Shown: one piece after another, positions 34,243 to 41,968 of the stretch
How the letters are laid out: every line of letters starts with the position of its first letter
Position numbering within the stretch: position 1 is the stretch's first letter
Source: QYQD01 sp040755415
GTDB lineage: Bacteria > Desulfobacterota > QYQD01
Assembly (NCBI GenBank): GCA_040755415.1
Contig: JBFMAZ010000098.1
Location: 1-64,000 of the forward strand
Reading direction: 5' to 3'
DNA: 64,000 nucleotides
Program-made: the position numbers and the translations under genes
Notes under the pieces: generated by a model
Told to the model about the DNA's origin: nothing
What the model saw: only the letters and a program-made list of their open reading frames with translations
Database searches by the model: none

Positions 34243-35534
34243 TCGCTACTCCTTTGCGCCATAATTTGTGCCTTGCCGTATTTTATCCAGTGCACCATAG
34301 GTATCCTCACCGGGCATACATAGGCACAGCATCCACATTCAAAGCATGTGAATATATCGTTGGCCGCAGCTTTAGCATATACCCCCTTTTCCGAAAAGCC
34401 GGAAATAAGAAACGGCATTAGCCCTACCGGACACACCTCGACACATAACCCGCACTTGATGCAGACCGCCGAATCATATTTGGCGACCTCTTTCTCCTGC
34501 TGCACGAAAATACCCAGCATCTCTTTGGTCACCGGCGTCTCGGTATTGCCAATGGCCGTGCCCATCATGGGGCCGCCTGCTATAACCTTGCCCATCCCTT
34601 CCACAGAAATTCCACAATGCCCTAGAACTTCCTTAACCGGCGTGCCGATCCTTACCTGGACGTTTTTGGCACCGGTTCCATTAGTACCGGTAACCGTTAT
34701 GAACCTGTCCACCACCGGCTTTTTCTCCGCCATGGCCCGGCCCACCGCCGCTACCGTCTCTACACTCAGGACCAGGGCGCCTATATCGGCCATACAATAA
34801 ACCTCAGTACAGGGTACCTCCTTACCCAGTATCGACTTCACCAGCAAGAGATCCATAGCCTGGGGATACTTGGGCTTCAATCCCACTATGTTAGCCGCAC
34901 CACCACAGGCCGAACTGATAGCCGATATGGCCTGTGCGGCATTTTCATCGACAGCTACATATACAGAAGTAGCCCCGATAATACCCTTTATAGTATCTAT
35001 CCCGCGCGCGACTTCCTGAACCCTTTCGGACAACAGACGCGACCGGCCCGAGAGTACCGGCTCTATGTCCATGGCATTTACAATAAGGGCATTAGCCCGG
35101 CGAGACTTTGCCTCATTAAGCTTAGCCACAAGCGGGACCGGCTTTATATCAAAATCAACGATTCCCGCCTGTTGTATGGTGGCCAGGGGACCTGCGCTGC
35201 CCTCCAGTCCCACCCACTCATCCTTGCCGTCAGATTCTATGAGCACAGCCGGGACGAATCCCCCTAAATAATGGGGATAGGTCTTTGTTACGTCGGCTAC
35301 CTTACCGGAAACCGTGGCATGGATGTGGGCGCCTTCCGGACCGGCGCTTTCACCGATTACCTGTCCGACCTTGACCTCATCACCCTTTTTGACCTTGGCA
35401 TTACAAACTCCGCCGAGGTCTTGTTTGAGCGGGATGGCTATAACACCAGAGGGGATGATACGTTCGAAGGGTTTGTTTACGCTTGCTTCTGAAATAGGCA
35501 AGCAAATACCGCCAGAAAAGCTACCTGCACTCAT
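34239..35534 (-). CDS. rnfC: Rnf complex subunit C, divergent: glycine-rich FMN/NADH motif missing
   Basis: A 431-residue peripheral subunit with RnfC architecture: barrel-sandwich N-terminus (AKVKKGDEVKVGQVIGES, ATVSGKV), a Rossmann-like centre, SLBB region (GGPMMGTAI) and two 4Fe-4S motifs (CIKCGLCVEVCP, CFECGCCAYVCP). The centre is unusual. Where RnfC and NuoF have a G-x-GGAGFPT loop binding FMN and NADH, this protein reads AGIVDFDIKPVPLVAKL, and the following N-G-x-E-CEPY segment is VNAMDIEPVL. NAD-dependent activity is therefore doubtful. The upstream tetraheme cytochrome may be the redox partner. The start is ATG with ggaaggagagag upstream; a promoter lies just before it. Confidence 0.9.
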   Translation of the reverse strand: MSAGSFSGGICLPISEASVNKPFERIIPSGVIAIPLKQDLGGVCNAKVKKGDEVKVGQVIGESAGPEGAHIHATVSGKVADVTKTYPHYLGGFVPAVLIESDGKDEWVGLEGSAGPLATIQQAGIVDFDIKPVPLVAKLNEAKSRRANALIVNAMDIEPVLSGRSRLLSERVQEVARGIDTIKGIIGATSVYVAVDENAAQAISAISSACGGAANIVGLKPKYPQAMDLLLVKSILGKEVPCTEVYCMADIGALVLSVETVAAVGRAMAEKKPVVDRFITVTGTNGTGAKNVQVRIGTPVKEVLGHCGISVEGMGKVIAGGPMMGTAIGNTETPVTKEMLGIFVQQEKEVAKYDSAVCIKCGLCVEVCPVGLMPFLISGFSEKGVYAKAAANDIFTCFECGCCAYVCPVRIPMVHWIKYGKAQIMAQRSSE

Positions 35535-35570
35535 ATTCGTTCACTCTCTCCTTCCAGCGAATTACGGGAC

Positions 35571-35599
35571 TGGATATACCTAAACACACTCTTTGTCAA
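35571..35599 (-). promoter_or_regulatory. promoter of rnfC operon
   Basis: On the minus strand TTGACA (35599-35594) and TATCCA (35576-35571) are 17 bases apart, placed between the terminator at 35617-35649 and the rnfC start at 35534. This allows rnfCDGEAB to be transcribed independently of the cytochrome gene. Confidence 0.55.
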
Positions 35600-35616
35600 G
35601 ATAAAAAAAAGGCCAC

Positions 35617-35649
35617 AAAAAAGCGGGAAGCTTATAAGCTTCCCGCTTT
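35617..35649 (-). terminator. terminator between cytochrome c3 and rnfC
   Basis: A perfect 11-bp palindromic stem gcgggaagctt/aagcttcccgc (35623-35633 with 35636-35646) is followed on the minus strand by six T residues. It should stop or attenuate transcripts from the cytochrome gene. Confidence 0.85.
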
Positions 35650-35668
35650 AAAAATCACATCCGCCTAC

Positions 35669-36046
35669 TTATTTTTTGTGACATTCGCCGCACATCACCG
35701 GGAGTGACTTGCCTGCTGCCGGTTTGGTCTCGCGGTGACAACCCACGCAGTTCTCGTGAAACGCCTTCATAAGCCCCATCTTCTTGCCCTCCGCCTTAAG
35801 CCCGTGGCAGGCCGCGCAATTCGTCTCCCGCGACTCATCCCACACGTTCTGTCCGTCTACATAAAAATGATGGCACGCCGTACACTCAATGGTGGCAAAG
35901 TGTTGGGCATGCGGGAACGTCACGCCCGGCCTCTGTCGTTTTTCAAATGCCTTATGCTCCAGTTTCAGCACTTCTTCCTGGGCGTAAGCACAGGTAGCTA
36001 TAAAAATAGCCAAAACTATCGTTAGCAGAATGCCATTATTTTTCAT
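35669..36046 (-). CDS. periplasmic tetraheme cytochrome, class III (c3/c7-like)
   Basis: A 125-residue exported cytochrome with signal peptide (GILLTIVLAIFIATCAYA). Four heme sites are CTACHH, CAACH, CVGCH and CGECH, with the axial His of VTFPHAQH typical of class III cytochromes. I chose ATG 36046, which has a perfect aggagg 6 bases upstream, over 36067. It sits directly before rnfC on the same strand, as multiheme cytochromes do in Desulfovibrio rnf loci. It is a candidate electron acceptor or donor for this Rnf complex. It has its own promoter and terminator. Confidence 0.92.
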   Translation of the reverse strand: MKNNGILLTIVLAIFIATCAYAQEEVLKLEHKAFEKRQRPGVTFPHAQHFATIECTACHHFYVDGQNVWDESRETNCAACHGLKAEGKKMGLMKAFHENCVGCHRETKPAAGKSLPVMCGECHKK

Positions 36047-36094
36047 CTCTATCCTCCTGACCGGCAATAACCCACTGAATCACAGTTCAGCTTG

Positions 36095-36123
36095 TGTGTA
36101 ACAAAATAGAGATTATATGTCAA
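36095..36123 (-). promoter_or_regulatory. promoter of the tetraheme cytochrome gene
   Basis: On the minus strand TTGACA (36123-36118) is followed after 17 bases by TACACA (36100-36095), about 50 bases upstream of the ATG at 36046. Confidence 0.45.
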
Positions 36124-36383
36124 GGAAAATGTCTATCCCCAAAACAGACGTCGCCTTACCAACTTTTTGTCGAGCATCTTTAGTGAATTAGACCAAGCTT
36201 GTGCTCATCCGAAACCGTCCCTTGGTAGGATAGGCGTCCCGCCTGTTGACAGTCCCGCACGGTGGGTTTTACCCGCCATCATTCTCTTGGTGGGTAAAGC
36301 CCACCCTACGGGACGCACCCAGCCCTCTCCCGTCGAGGGAGAGGGAATTTTAGGGACTTTTTACGAGACTATCAAACTCGTTT
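36124..36383. repeat. intergenic region with palindromic repeats
   Basis: Contains gtaggataggcgtcccgcc paired with a complementary segment about 70 bases on (ccaccctacgggacg), and the ccctctcccgtcgagggagagg palindrome at about 36322. No gene is seen. Confidence 0.5.
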
Positions 36384-37631
36384 TCATAAGAATATATCGA
36401 ATAACTCCACCAGATGCACAGCCTGGGCATTAAGCCCATGTCTAAACAAGCCCTCCTTCCACTGTAGCAGGCAGCCCATACAACTGGTGACTAACATGTC
36501 CGCATCCATGTCTTTTAGGGCCATAATTCGCCTGGCGAGGATTTTACACGATAAATCGTAATGGGTAAGGTTGAATAGTCCACCGTGTCCACAGCATGTG
36601 GGGCCATCCTCGAATTCACAAAAATCAACTCCGGGTAAGGACTTGATGAGCAGACGCGGCTCCTCGAGGATTTTTTCTCTAAACCGAAAATGGCAGGGGT
36701 CATGATACGTCACCTTCAGGCGCCCGGTTTTCGGCGCAAGGGCCGATAACTGTCGGGAAAAATTTCTCTTATGAGACAAAAAGACCGATATATCCATAAC
36801 TTTTGCTGAAAATTCCGCTGCTTTTTCTGCAAAAACCGGGTCACCGGCAAGAAGTTTGGGATAATTGAATCTTAGATGTGAGCTGCAAGAGGCGCAGTTC
36901 GTAATGATGTAGTCGCATCGGCTGTCAATAAATGCGGATATATTGGCCCTAGCCAAGGATTGTGCCGTCTCTTCGTCCCCCGCGGCAAAGGCCGGAAACC
37001 CGCAGCATTTCTGTTTCTTGGGTGTCCATACAGGCTCGCCAAGGAAGTCAAAAATATTCAGGACAGCCTTCCCCACGTTAGGAAAGAGATAATTTGTGAT
37101 ACACCCTGTAAAGTAAGCCACCTTAGCTGAGGTGTTTATTTCCTGAGGCAGGTCATTCTTCAGAAAAAAGGTCGCCGCCAATGACGGCAGCCATGACCTC
37201 CCGGCCAGCAGTGGAATCGGGAACCGGCAATGGAGGCCGCTATCTTCCGGGACTCTTTTGCAGAGGAGTCCCTGGATCAGGGAACCGCCTTTTAGTATAA
37301 AGGGCAAAAGGCGTTCAGAATCCAGAAGGTAATGAAAAAAGTATCGCTTCCCCGCGGGAAGTCCTTTTTCTTTGACCAAACTTGCCCGCGCCTCCTGTAC
37401 GGAGGCATCCGCATTGACCCCGGCAGGACAGGCATTCGTGCAAGCCCCGCAAAGGAGACAGTAAGAGAGCAATTCTTCAAAGCGGTCGGAAAACGGTAAC
37501 CTGCCTTCCCGATTCGCCTCAATAAGGCTTAATTTACCCCGTGGGGAATAGGCCTCCAGCCGCGTCACCTGGTAAACTGGGCAGACACTCATACACGTCC
37601 CGCATTTATTGCATGAAGGTGTGCTAATGAT
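36384..37631 (-). CDS. GlcF/HdrB-like Fe-S oxidoreductase (two CCG domains), start uncertain
   Basis: Fe-S protein of the glycolate/lactate dehydrogenase and heterodisulfide reductase type. Two N-terminal 4Fe-4S motifs (CNKCGTCMSVCP and CLLCGACTNACP) are followed by two CCG modules (CCGFPAF...CASC and CCGHGGLF...CMGC). The first ATG (37592) lies inside the first ferredoxin motif and cannot be the true start. The frame is open upstream to a TGA at 37649-37647. No ATG, GTG or TTG lies between; ATC 37631 and ATT 37628 follow caggggg at a plausible distance, so I set the end tentatively at 37631. The protein of about 415 residues passes electrons between a flavoprotein dehydrogenase and quinone or another carrier; no dehydrogenase is adjacent. 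Confidence 0.8.
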   Translation of the reverse strand: MISTPSCNKCGTCMSVCPVYQVTRLEAYSPRGKLSLIEANREGRLPFSDRFEELLSYCLLCGACTNACPAGVNADASVQEARASLVKEKGLPAGKRYFFHYLLDSERLLPFILKGGSLIQGLLCKRVPEDSGLHCRFPIPLLAGRSWLPSLAATFFLKNDLPQEINTSAKVAYFTGCITNYLFPNVGKAVLNIFDFLGEPVWTPKKQKCCGFPAFAAGDEETAQSLARANISAFIDSRCDYIITNCASCSSHLRFNYPKLLAGDPVFAEKAAEFSAKVMDISVFLSHKRNFSRQLSALAPKTGRLKVTYHDPCHFRFREKILEEPRLLIKSLPGVDFCEFEDGPTCCGHGGLFNLTHYDLSCKILARRIMALKDMDADMLVTSCMGCLLQWKEGLFRHGLNAQAVHLVELFDIFL

Positions 37632-37649
37632 GCCTACCCCCTGATCTCA

Positions 37650-37815
37650 TCTGCTATAACTCGATAACCAAGAAGACATTACAGAATCTCAAATGACAAA
37701 ATCCAAAGTTCAAATCAATGCCAAACGCCAAAGCCCAAATAAAGTCCTCCGGAGGCGGATGATATTTGTCATTTGAACTTTATTTGAACTTTGGATTTTG
37801 AACTTTGAACTTTCT
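37650..37815. repeat. long inverted repeat downstream of the HD gene
   Basis: aatgacaaaatccaaagttcaaa near 37690 pairs with gaactttggattttgaac near 37785, with cctccggaggcgg in the centre. This is a structural repeat that could act as transcription end for the HD-domain gene. No coding content. Confidence 0.5.
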
Positions 37816-38370
37816 TTACCTCTCCCTGTACTTATCAAACCACCAGGAGCAGAAATCTGTTTCTAATATCTCCGCGGCAAGCTCCTGGCCGGCGGGAGTA
37901 CTGAGCCGTTTCACCGCGTGTTCAAGCCATTCCCGGGCGAACCTGTTCCCGAGATCAAGCTGTTCCTTGAGTTCAAGAATTAGATCCAGTTGATCTGCAT
38001 CCCGGGCTAATTTAGATTCTTCCGTCTGCCCGGATTTAAACTCTGTTATTAATCCAGCGATGTCCCCCCCAAAATCAAGGTCCTTGGTCAGGGCAGCGAC
38101 CGCCTTGGTTGAGTCCACTGTAGCATAGTCTTTGTAAACATAATTCAGATCGCCGGTGCGGGCCTCAACCAGGTCGTGGAAGAGGCATAACTCCATCACC
38201 TTAGTTCGATCAACACCCGGTGTCAGTCTTGCCAACACATATCCGATAAGAATGACCCGGTAGGAATGATCTGCTACCGATTCCTGTCCGGTACCTAAAA
38301 AACGAAAGCCGGTGCGCGGCGTCTTTTTCAACATCCCGGCTTCAAAGAGCAACTTGGCGATCCTTTTCAT
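37816..38370 (-). CDS. HD-domain phosphohydrolase, YfbR/HDDC2-like
   Basis: A 184-residue HD protein of the 5'-deoxynucleotidase type. Metal ligands are visible as His in VADHSYRV, the HD pair in CLFHDLVEARTGD, and Asp in RDADQLDLILE. I chose ATG 38370, preceded by ggagaggag, over 38409. It is expected to hydrolyse nucleoside monophosphates. It appears monocistronic. Confidence 0.85.
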   Translation of the reverse strand: MKRIAKLLFEAGMLKKTPRTGFRFLGTGQESVADHSYRVILIGYVLARLTPGVDRTKVMELCLFHDLVEARTGDLNYVYKDYATVDSTKAVAALTKDLDFGGDIAGLITEFKSGQTEESKLARDADQLDLILELKEQLDLGNRFAREWLEHAVKRLSTPAGQELAAEILETDFCSWWFDKYRER

Positions 38371-38441
38371 AACATCTCCTCTCCTTAACTCATCACTGTA
38401 TCCACACACACTTCAACCAAATCACTTTCTATAATTAATTT

Positions 38442-38590
38442 TCATCCGGAAGCCCCTATATTCCCTCCCCCTTTGACGGGGGAGGGTCAGGGTGGGGGGT
38501 GAAAAGATTGTGTAATTTCAGGTTGTTCACCCGCCCCCTTGCCTCCTCCCGTCGAGGGAGGGGGGAAGTTTTGGGGGACTTTTCGGATGA
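38442..38590. repeat. 148-bp dispersed repeat with TCATCCG ends, copy 2
   Basis: Same element as 13351-13498 with matching termini and the shared centre gattgtgtaatttcag. It lies between the HD gene and tRNA-Arg. Bases 38591-38696 show nothing further. Confidence 0.75.
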
Positions 38591-38696
38591 ATACTAATCA
38601 GGAGTTAAAGAAGCTTATTTTCGGAACGATAGACACCTATATGGACACCGTAAAAAAAGGACTCAACCGATGGCGGCTAAGTCCTTTATCTATCGA

Positions 38697-38774
38697 TGGT
38701 GGGCGATGCGGGACTCGAACCCACGACCTTTGGTTCCGGAGACCAACGCTCTATCCAGACTGAGCTAATCGCCC
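38697..38774 (-). tRNA. tRNA-Arg (anticodon CCG)
   Basis: The minus strand folds as a cloverleaf: acceptor GGGCGAT/ATCGCCC, D arm GCTC...GAGC, anticodon stem TTGGT/ACCAA with loop CTCCGGA (anticodon CCG), and T arm with GGGTTCGAGTCCC. The discriminator A and the 3' CCA are encoded. It stands alone. Confidence 0.95.
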
Positions 38775-38835
38775 ATAAGGTTTATATAACCCCTTGTCCG
38801 GCCTGCTGTCAATTGCAATTCTCTGCTGATCTACA

Positions 38836-39483
38836 TCAGGGGTTGCACTTCTTACAGGGGCTTAATCCATCGTAAAAGGCCTCCAGGCGGTTCCGGTAGA
38901 TGACCTTATTACGCCGCCCTGTCTTTCGGCCAAGATGGCAGGACGGGCTATGGAAGCGACGTGATCGTGTATTGCCGATGTAAAAGGGTTCCTTGCCAGG
39001 GCCGGCCGAGGCCCAAAGCCCCACTCTCTCGCGCATGGCCCGGCGCTGCAGGGTTAACAGCTCCTGGTCATATCTCACATTGGGCGGGGTCGTATATACG
39101 ATGGCCAGCCCCTTCTCCACCAAAACGCCATTAACAAAGGTCCCGTCCGGCAAAAAGACATAGGCCAGCAGTCGCCCATACTGGTCATACTTCTCCTTGT
39201 CAACCTGGATCCGTACCCGCCTGTCCCGGGTCAGACGCCTGTTCAAAAGATAGGCCTCATCGGCTAATGACTCGGCCGGCCGCCCTTCATGTGCTATTTC
39301 CGGGCTATTTATGCCTGCGTAGCGCACCTTGGTGCCGCTTGCAAGCTTTATAGTATCTCCATCGAAAACCCAGGCTACAGAGGCCACCACATCGGCCAGG
39401 ACAGGAGTGATGAAAAGATGAATCCAGAGGACAAAAAGACAGACAACGAGACAGACTTTTTTGCGTTTAACACCAAGTTGCAT
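38836..39483 (-). CDS. secreted staphylococcal-nuclease-like (thermonuclease) protein
   Basis: A 215-residue exported nuclease. The N-terminal hydrophobic signal is LVVCLFVLWIHLFITPVLA. The SNase fold shows WVFDGDTIKLASG, VRYAGINSPEIAH and DQYGRLLAYVFL plus ERVGLWA; the Arg and Glu of the catalytic trio appear as RYAGINSPE and the C-terminal RRAMRE. The last 45 residues form a Cys/His cap (FHSPSCHLGRKT, LSPCKKCNP) found in several bacterial SNases. Probably a Ca-dependent nuclease acting outside the cytoplasm. Confidence 0.87.
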   Translation of the reverse strand: MQLGVKRKKVCLVVCLFVLWIHLFITPVLADVVASVAWVFDGDTIKLASGTKVRYAGINSPEIAHEGRPAESLADEAYLLNRRLTRDRRVRIQVDKEKYDQYGRLLAYVFLPDGTFVNGVLVEKGLAIVYTTPPNVRYDQELLTLQRRAMRERVGLWASAGPGKEPFYIGNTRSRRFHSPSCHLGRKTGRRNKVIYRNRLEAFYDGLSPCKKCNP

Positions 39484-39629
39484 TTAAATCCCCCTTAATC
39501 CCCCTTTTTCAAAGGGGGAATTTATATCCACCCTCTTTATAGAGAAAGGCTTAGGGAACATTTTACGCGTATATTTTTGATTGCAACTTAGTTTAAACTG
39601 CTTAGCTTGTCTCATCGGGGGCAATCATC

Positions 39630-40526
39630 TCAAATAAATTTTTTTCCGGTAAGGCGCTCGAAGGCCTCAATATACTTGGCCCTGGTCTTTTCTATTATTT
39701 CCAGAGGCAGCTCAGGGGCTGGTGGTTTCTGGTCCCAACGAAGAGACAACAGATAATCACGGACAAATTGTTTGTCAAAACTGGGCTGACTCTGGCCGGG
39801 TTGATATTGATCCTTCGGCCAGAAACGTGAGGAATCGGGGGTCAGGACCTCGTCAATCAGCATCAGATTTCCACCTGCCAGCCCAAATTCAAATTTGGTA
39901 TCAGCTATGATGATCCCCTTCTTCTCGGCCAGAGAAGACGCCTCTTTATATAGCCGCAGGCTCAGTTGTACAATTTGGGCGGCCATTTCTTTACCGATCA
40001 GGTTCTCCGCCTCGGATAAGGAGATATTCTGGTCGTGCATCCCGGCCTCGGCCTTAGTCGAAGGGGTAAAAATCGGCTCCGGCAGTTTAGCCGATTCCGT
40101 AAGCCCTTTGGGCAGCGTTATGCCGCATACCGATCCTGTCTCCCGGTACTCTTTCCACCCCGAGCCTGACAGGTAACCACGTACGATACACTCTACGGGC
40201 AGGGGTTTGGCCTTTTTGACCAGCATAGTCCGGCCGGCAAGGATTTCTGCATATTTATGACAAACGGTGGGAAAATCCTTTACCTCGCTAGCGATCAGGT
40301 GATTAGGCACTATGTCGGCGAGTTCCTGGAACCAATAGAGCGATATCTGAGTTAAAATACGGCCCTTGTCCGGTATGGGGTTGGGCATCACCACATCAAA
40401 GGCCGAAAGCCGGTCTGTAGCCACGATGAGCAGATGCTCGCCGGCATCATAGACATCGCGGACCTTGCCCCGGTTGAAAAGGGGCAGCCCTTCAATATGT
40501 GTCTCGAAAACAGCGCTGGCAGCCAT
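39630..40526 (-). CDS. purC: phosphoribosylaminoimidazole-succinocarboxamide synthase
   Basis: SAICAR synthetase of de novo purine synthesis, ATP-dependent ligation of aspartate to CAIR. Motifs: RGKVRDVYD near residue 19, VATDRLSAFDVVMP, VECIVRGYLSGSGWKEY and LIDEVLTPDSSRFW. Length 298 is that of the longer (yeast-like) bacterial type. It is 12 bases downstream of the Rho_N-like gene on the same strand. Confidence 0.96.
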   Translation of the reverse strand: MAASAVFETHIEGLPLFNRGKVRDVYDAGEHLLIVATDRLSAFDVVMPNPIPDKGRILTQISLYWFQELADIVPNHLIASEVKDFPTVCHKYAEILAGRTMLVKKAKPLPVECIVRGYLSGSGWKEYRETGSVCGITLPKGLTESAKLPEPIFTPSTKAEAGMHDQNISLSEAENLIGKEMAAQIVQLSLRLYKEASSLAEKKGIIIADTKFEFGLAGGNLMLIDEVLTPDSSRFWPKDQYQPGQSQPSFDKQFVRDYLLSLRWDQKPPAPELPLEIIEKTRAKYIEAFERLTGKKFI

Positions 40527-40538
40527 CTTACCTCACTA

Positions 40539-40865
40539 TCAGCCCGCGCGGCGGGTCTTTTTCTTGAGACGGCTTATACGGCGGCGATGGATACAGGCCA
40601 TTTTCTTATCTCCGCTTTCATGGGCGGCTACAAGCCTGGTCCGCAACTCCTTCGCCTTGGCCTTTATCTCGCGCATGGTGGCGGTAGCCTTTTTCTTAGG
40701 CTCATCTGTAATGCCGCGCGCCTTTTTGATGGCCGCAATAACCTCGTCCTTATTCATTCCATGAACGCCGACAATATCAGGGATCTGCAAGGCGATCTCC
40801 CGAAGTTCCTTAACGGTCATAGACTCAAACGGTTTTTCCTTCGTTTCTTTTTCTTTCTTTCCCAT
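40539..40865 (-). CDS. small Rho N-terminal-domain protein
   Basis: A 108-residue basic protein. Residues ~12-50 match the Rho N-terminal helical domain (MTVKELREIALQI, GMNKDEVIAAIKKA). The C-terminal half is Lys/Arg-rich and helical (REIKAKAKELRTRLVAAHES, then ISRLKKKTRRAG). Probably binds nucleic acid; no Rho ATPase domain is present. It is likely cotranscribed with purC. Confidence 0.75.
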   Translation of the reverse strand: MGKKEKETKEKPFESMTVKELREIALQIPDIVGVHGMNKDEVIAAIKKARGITDEPKKKATATMREIKAKAKELRTRLVAAHESGDKKMACIHRRRISRLKKKTRRAG

Positions 40866-41074
40866 AAGCTCTCCTTTTTATTCATTTCGTATCGTCAAAA
40901 ATTAACCACAAAGAACCCAGCGCGGCAAAGCCGCAACCAAAGAAGTTCACGGTTCCGAGTTCCACGTTCACGGTTTTTTAACCCTGAACTTTAAACTTTG
41001 AACTTTGATCTTTGAACTTTCCAATAGAGAAACCATACTCTTTACGAGACCATCGTCCTTAGGTTTAAAAATTT
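40866..41074. repeat. intergenic region with direct tttgaactt repeats
   Basis: The segment has short repeats (gttcacggttc, actttgaactttgatctttg) similar to 16850-16955 and 37690-37800. No gene is visible. Confidence 0.4.
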
Positions 41075-41236
41075 GTATCAGTTTAGCTGTTTGAAAAAGT
41101 ATTCTTAAATCCCTCCCAACCTCCCTTTTCCAAAGGGAGGAGAAACACTTCCCCCTTTGGAAAAGGGGGATTGAGGGGGATTTTGGCCCTTATAGCGCCT
41201 TGCTTAGGTATATTTTTCAAAAACCTAAAATGTTAC
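41075..41236 (+). mobile_element. MITE copy, 8-bp target duplication aaaaattt
   Basis: Starts gtatcagtttagctg and ends ttttcaaaaacctaaaatgttac, flanked by aaaaattt at 41067-41074 and 41237-41244. The insertion lies at the stop codon of the lipoprotein gene (TAA within and next to the duplication). Nearly identical to copies at 45779 (inverted) and 58985. Confidence 0.92.
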
Positions 41237-41242
41237 AAAAAT

Positions 41243-41803
41243 TTACATTGTCCTGGGGCTTATTAACGTGCTTTTCTCCTGGAAGGGACGTAAAAAAACA
41301 GGTATAAACCCCAACGGGTCGTTGCATTCTTTTTCCCAGCCGGGCGGACAGTCCGGGGGAGATTCGTTCCCAAAATATATATCCTGTGATACGGCACTGC
41401 TACGGTGGCCGGCCCGATCTATGACGGCCACGGCAATATTTATAGTCTCTCCAAAAAGGACAGCCGGCGGCGTAAACATATAAAGATACCCAGTCACTTG
41501 CGCCACGCTATCCTTGTGCACCTTCATGTAGGGTACCGACTCTTCACCCGCGCCCCTCTGACGTACATTGACATGGATGTAAGCCAGATCTCCGTCCTCA
41601 TCTTTGGCTGAGATATAGAACTTCAGCGTGTCACCGCTTCTTATGGTGGCTGGGCAATAAAAGCGTTCTACTACCGGCGGATGCGGGCCATACTTCAGTT
41701 CAGCCTCGGCCAGGGTTAACCGCGGACTGCAAGACAAAGAAGATAAAATACAGAATAAGAGGCAGACAGCTCCAAAATATAAATATTTTTTCTGCGGCAC
41801 CAT
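41243..41803 (-). CDS. putative lipoprotein, unknown function
   Basis: About 186 residues from ATG 41803; upstream ATGs at 41815 and 41851 are possible. A hydrophobic N-terminus ends in the lipobox LSSLSC, so the mature protein should be lipid-anchored. The rest contains an Ig/cadherin-like beta pattern (SGDTLKFYISAKDEDGDLAY, then INIAVAVIDRAGH), as in proteins with bacterial Ig-like folds. No family name can be given. A MITE ends at its stop codon but does not seem to alter the C-terminus. Confidence 0.65.
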   Translation of the reverse strand: MVPQKKYLYFGAVCLLFCILSSLSCSPRLTLAEAELKYGPHPPVVERFYCPATIRSGDTLKFYISAKDEDGDLAYIHVNVRQRGAGEESVPYMKVHKDSVAQVTGYLYMFTPPAVLFGETINIAVAVIDRAGHRSSAVSQDIYFGNESPPDCPPGWEKECNDPLGFIPVFLRPFQEKSTLISPRTM

Positions 41804-41968
41804 TACTCTCACCATCCTTAACGAATAACTATAGACAACGTCATCGGTCATTGGATAGTTGCAAGTTACAGGTTACAGAAGTTGCAAACTTGTAACTTGT
41901 AACTATTGCAACTTGCAACTTCTTTAAGTAGTGACAAATGACTATTGACCAATGACTAATGACTTTCT

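Noticed and set aside
37641..37680. UGA at 37649-37647 as a Sec codon in an N-terminally extended Fe-S protein starting at ATG 37679
   Set aside because: The ten residues before it match nothing typical, no ribosome site precedes that ATG, and the ferredoxin domain normally begins close to the first cluster.
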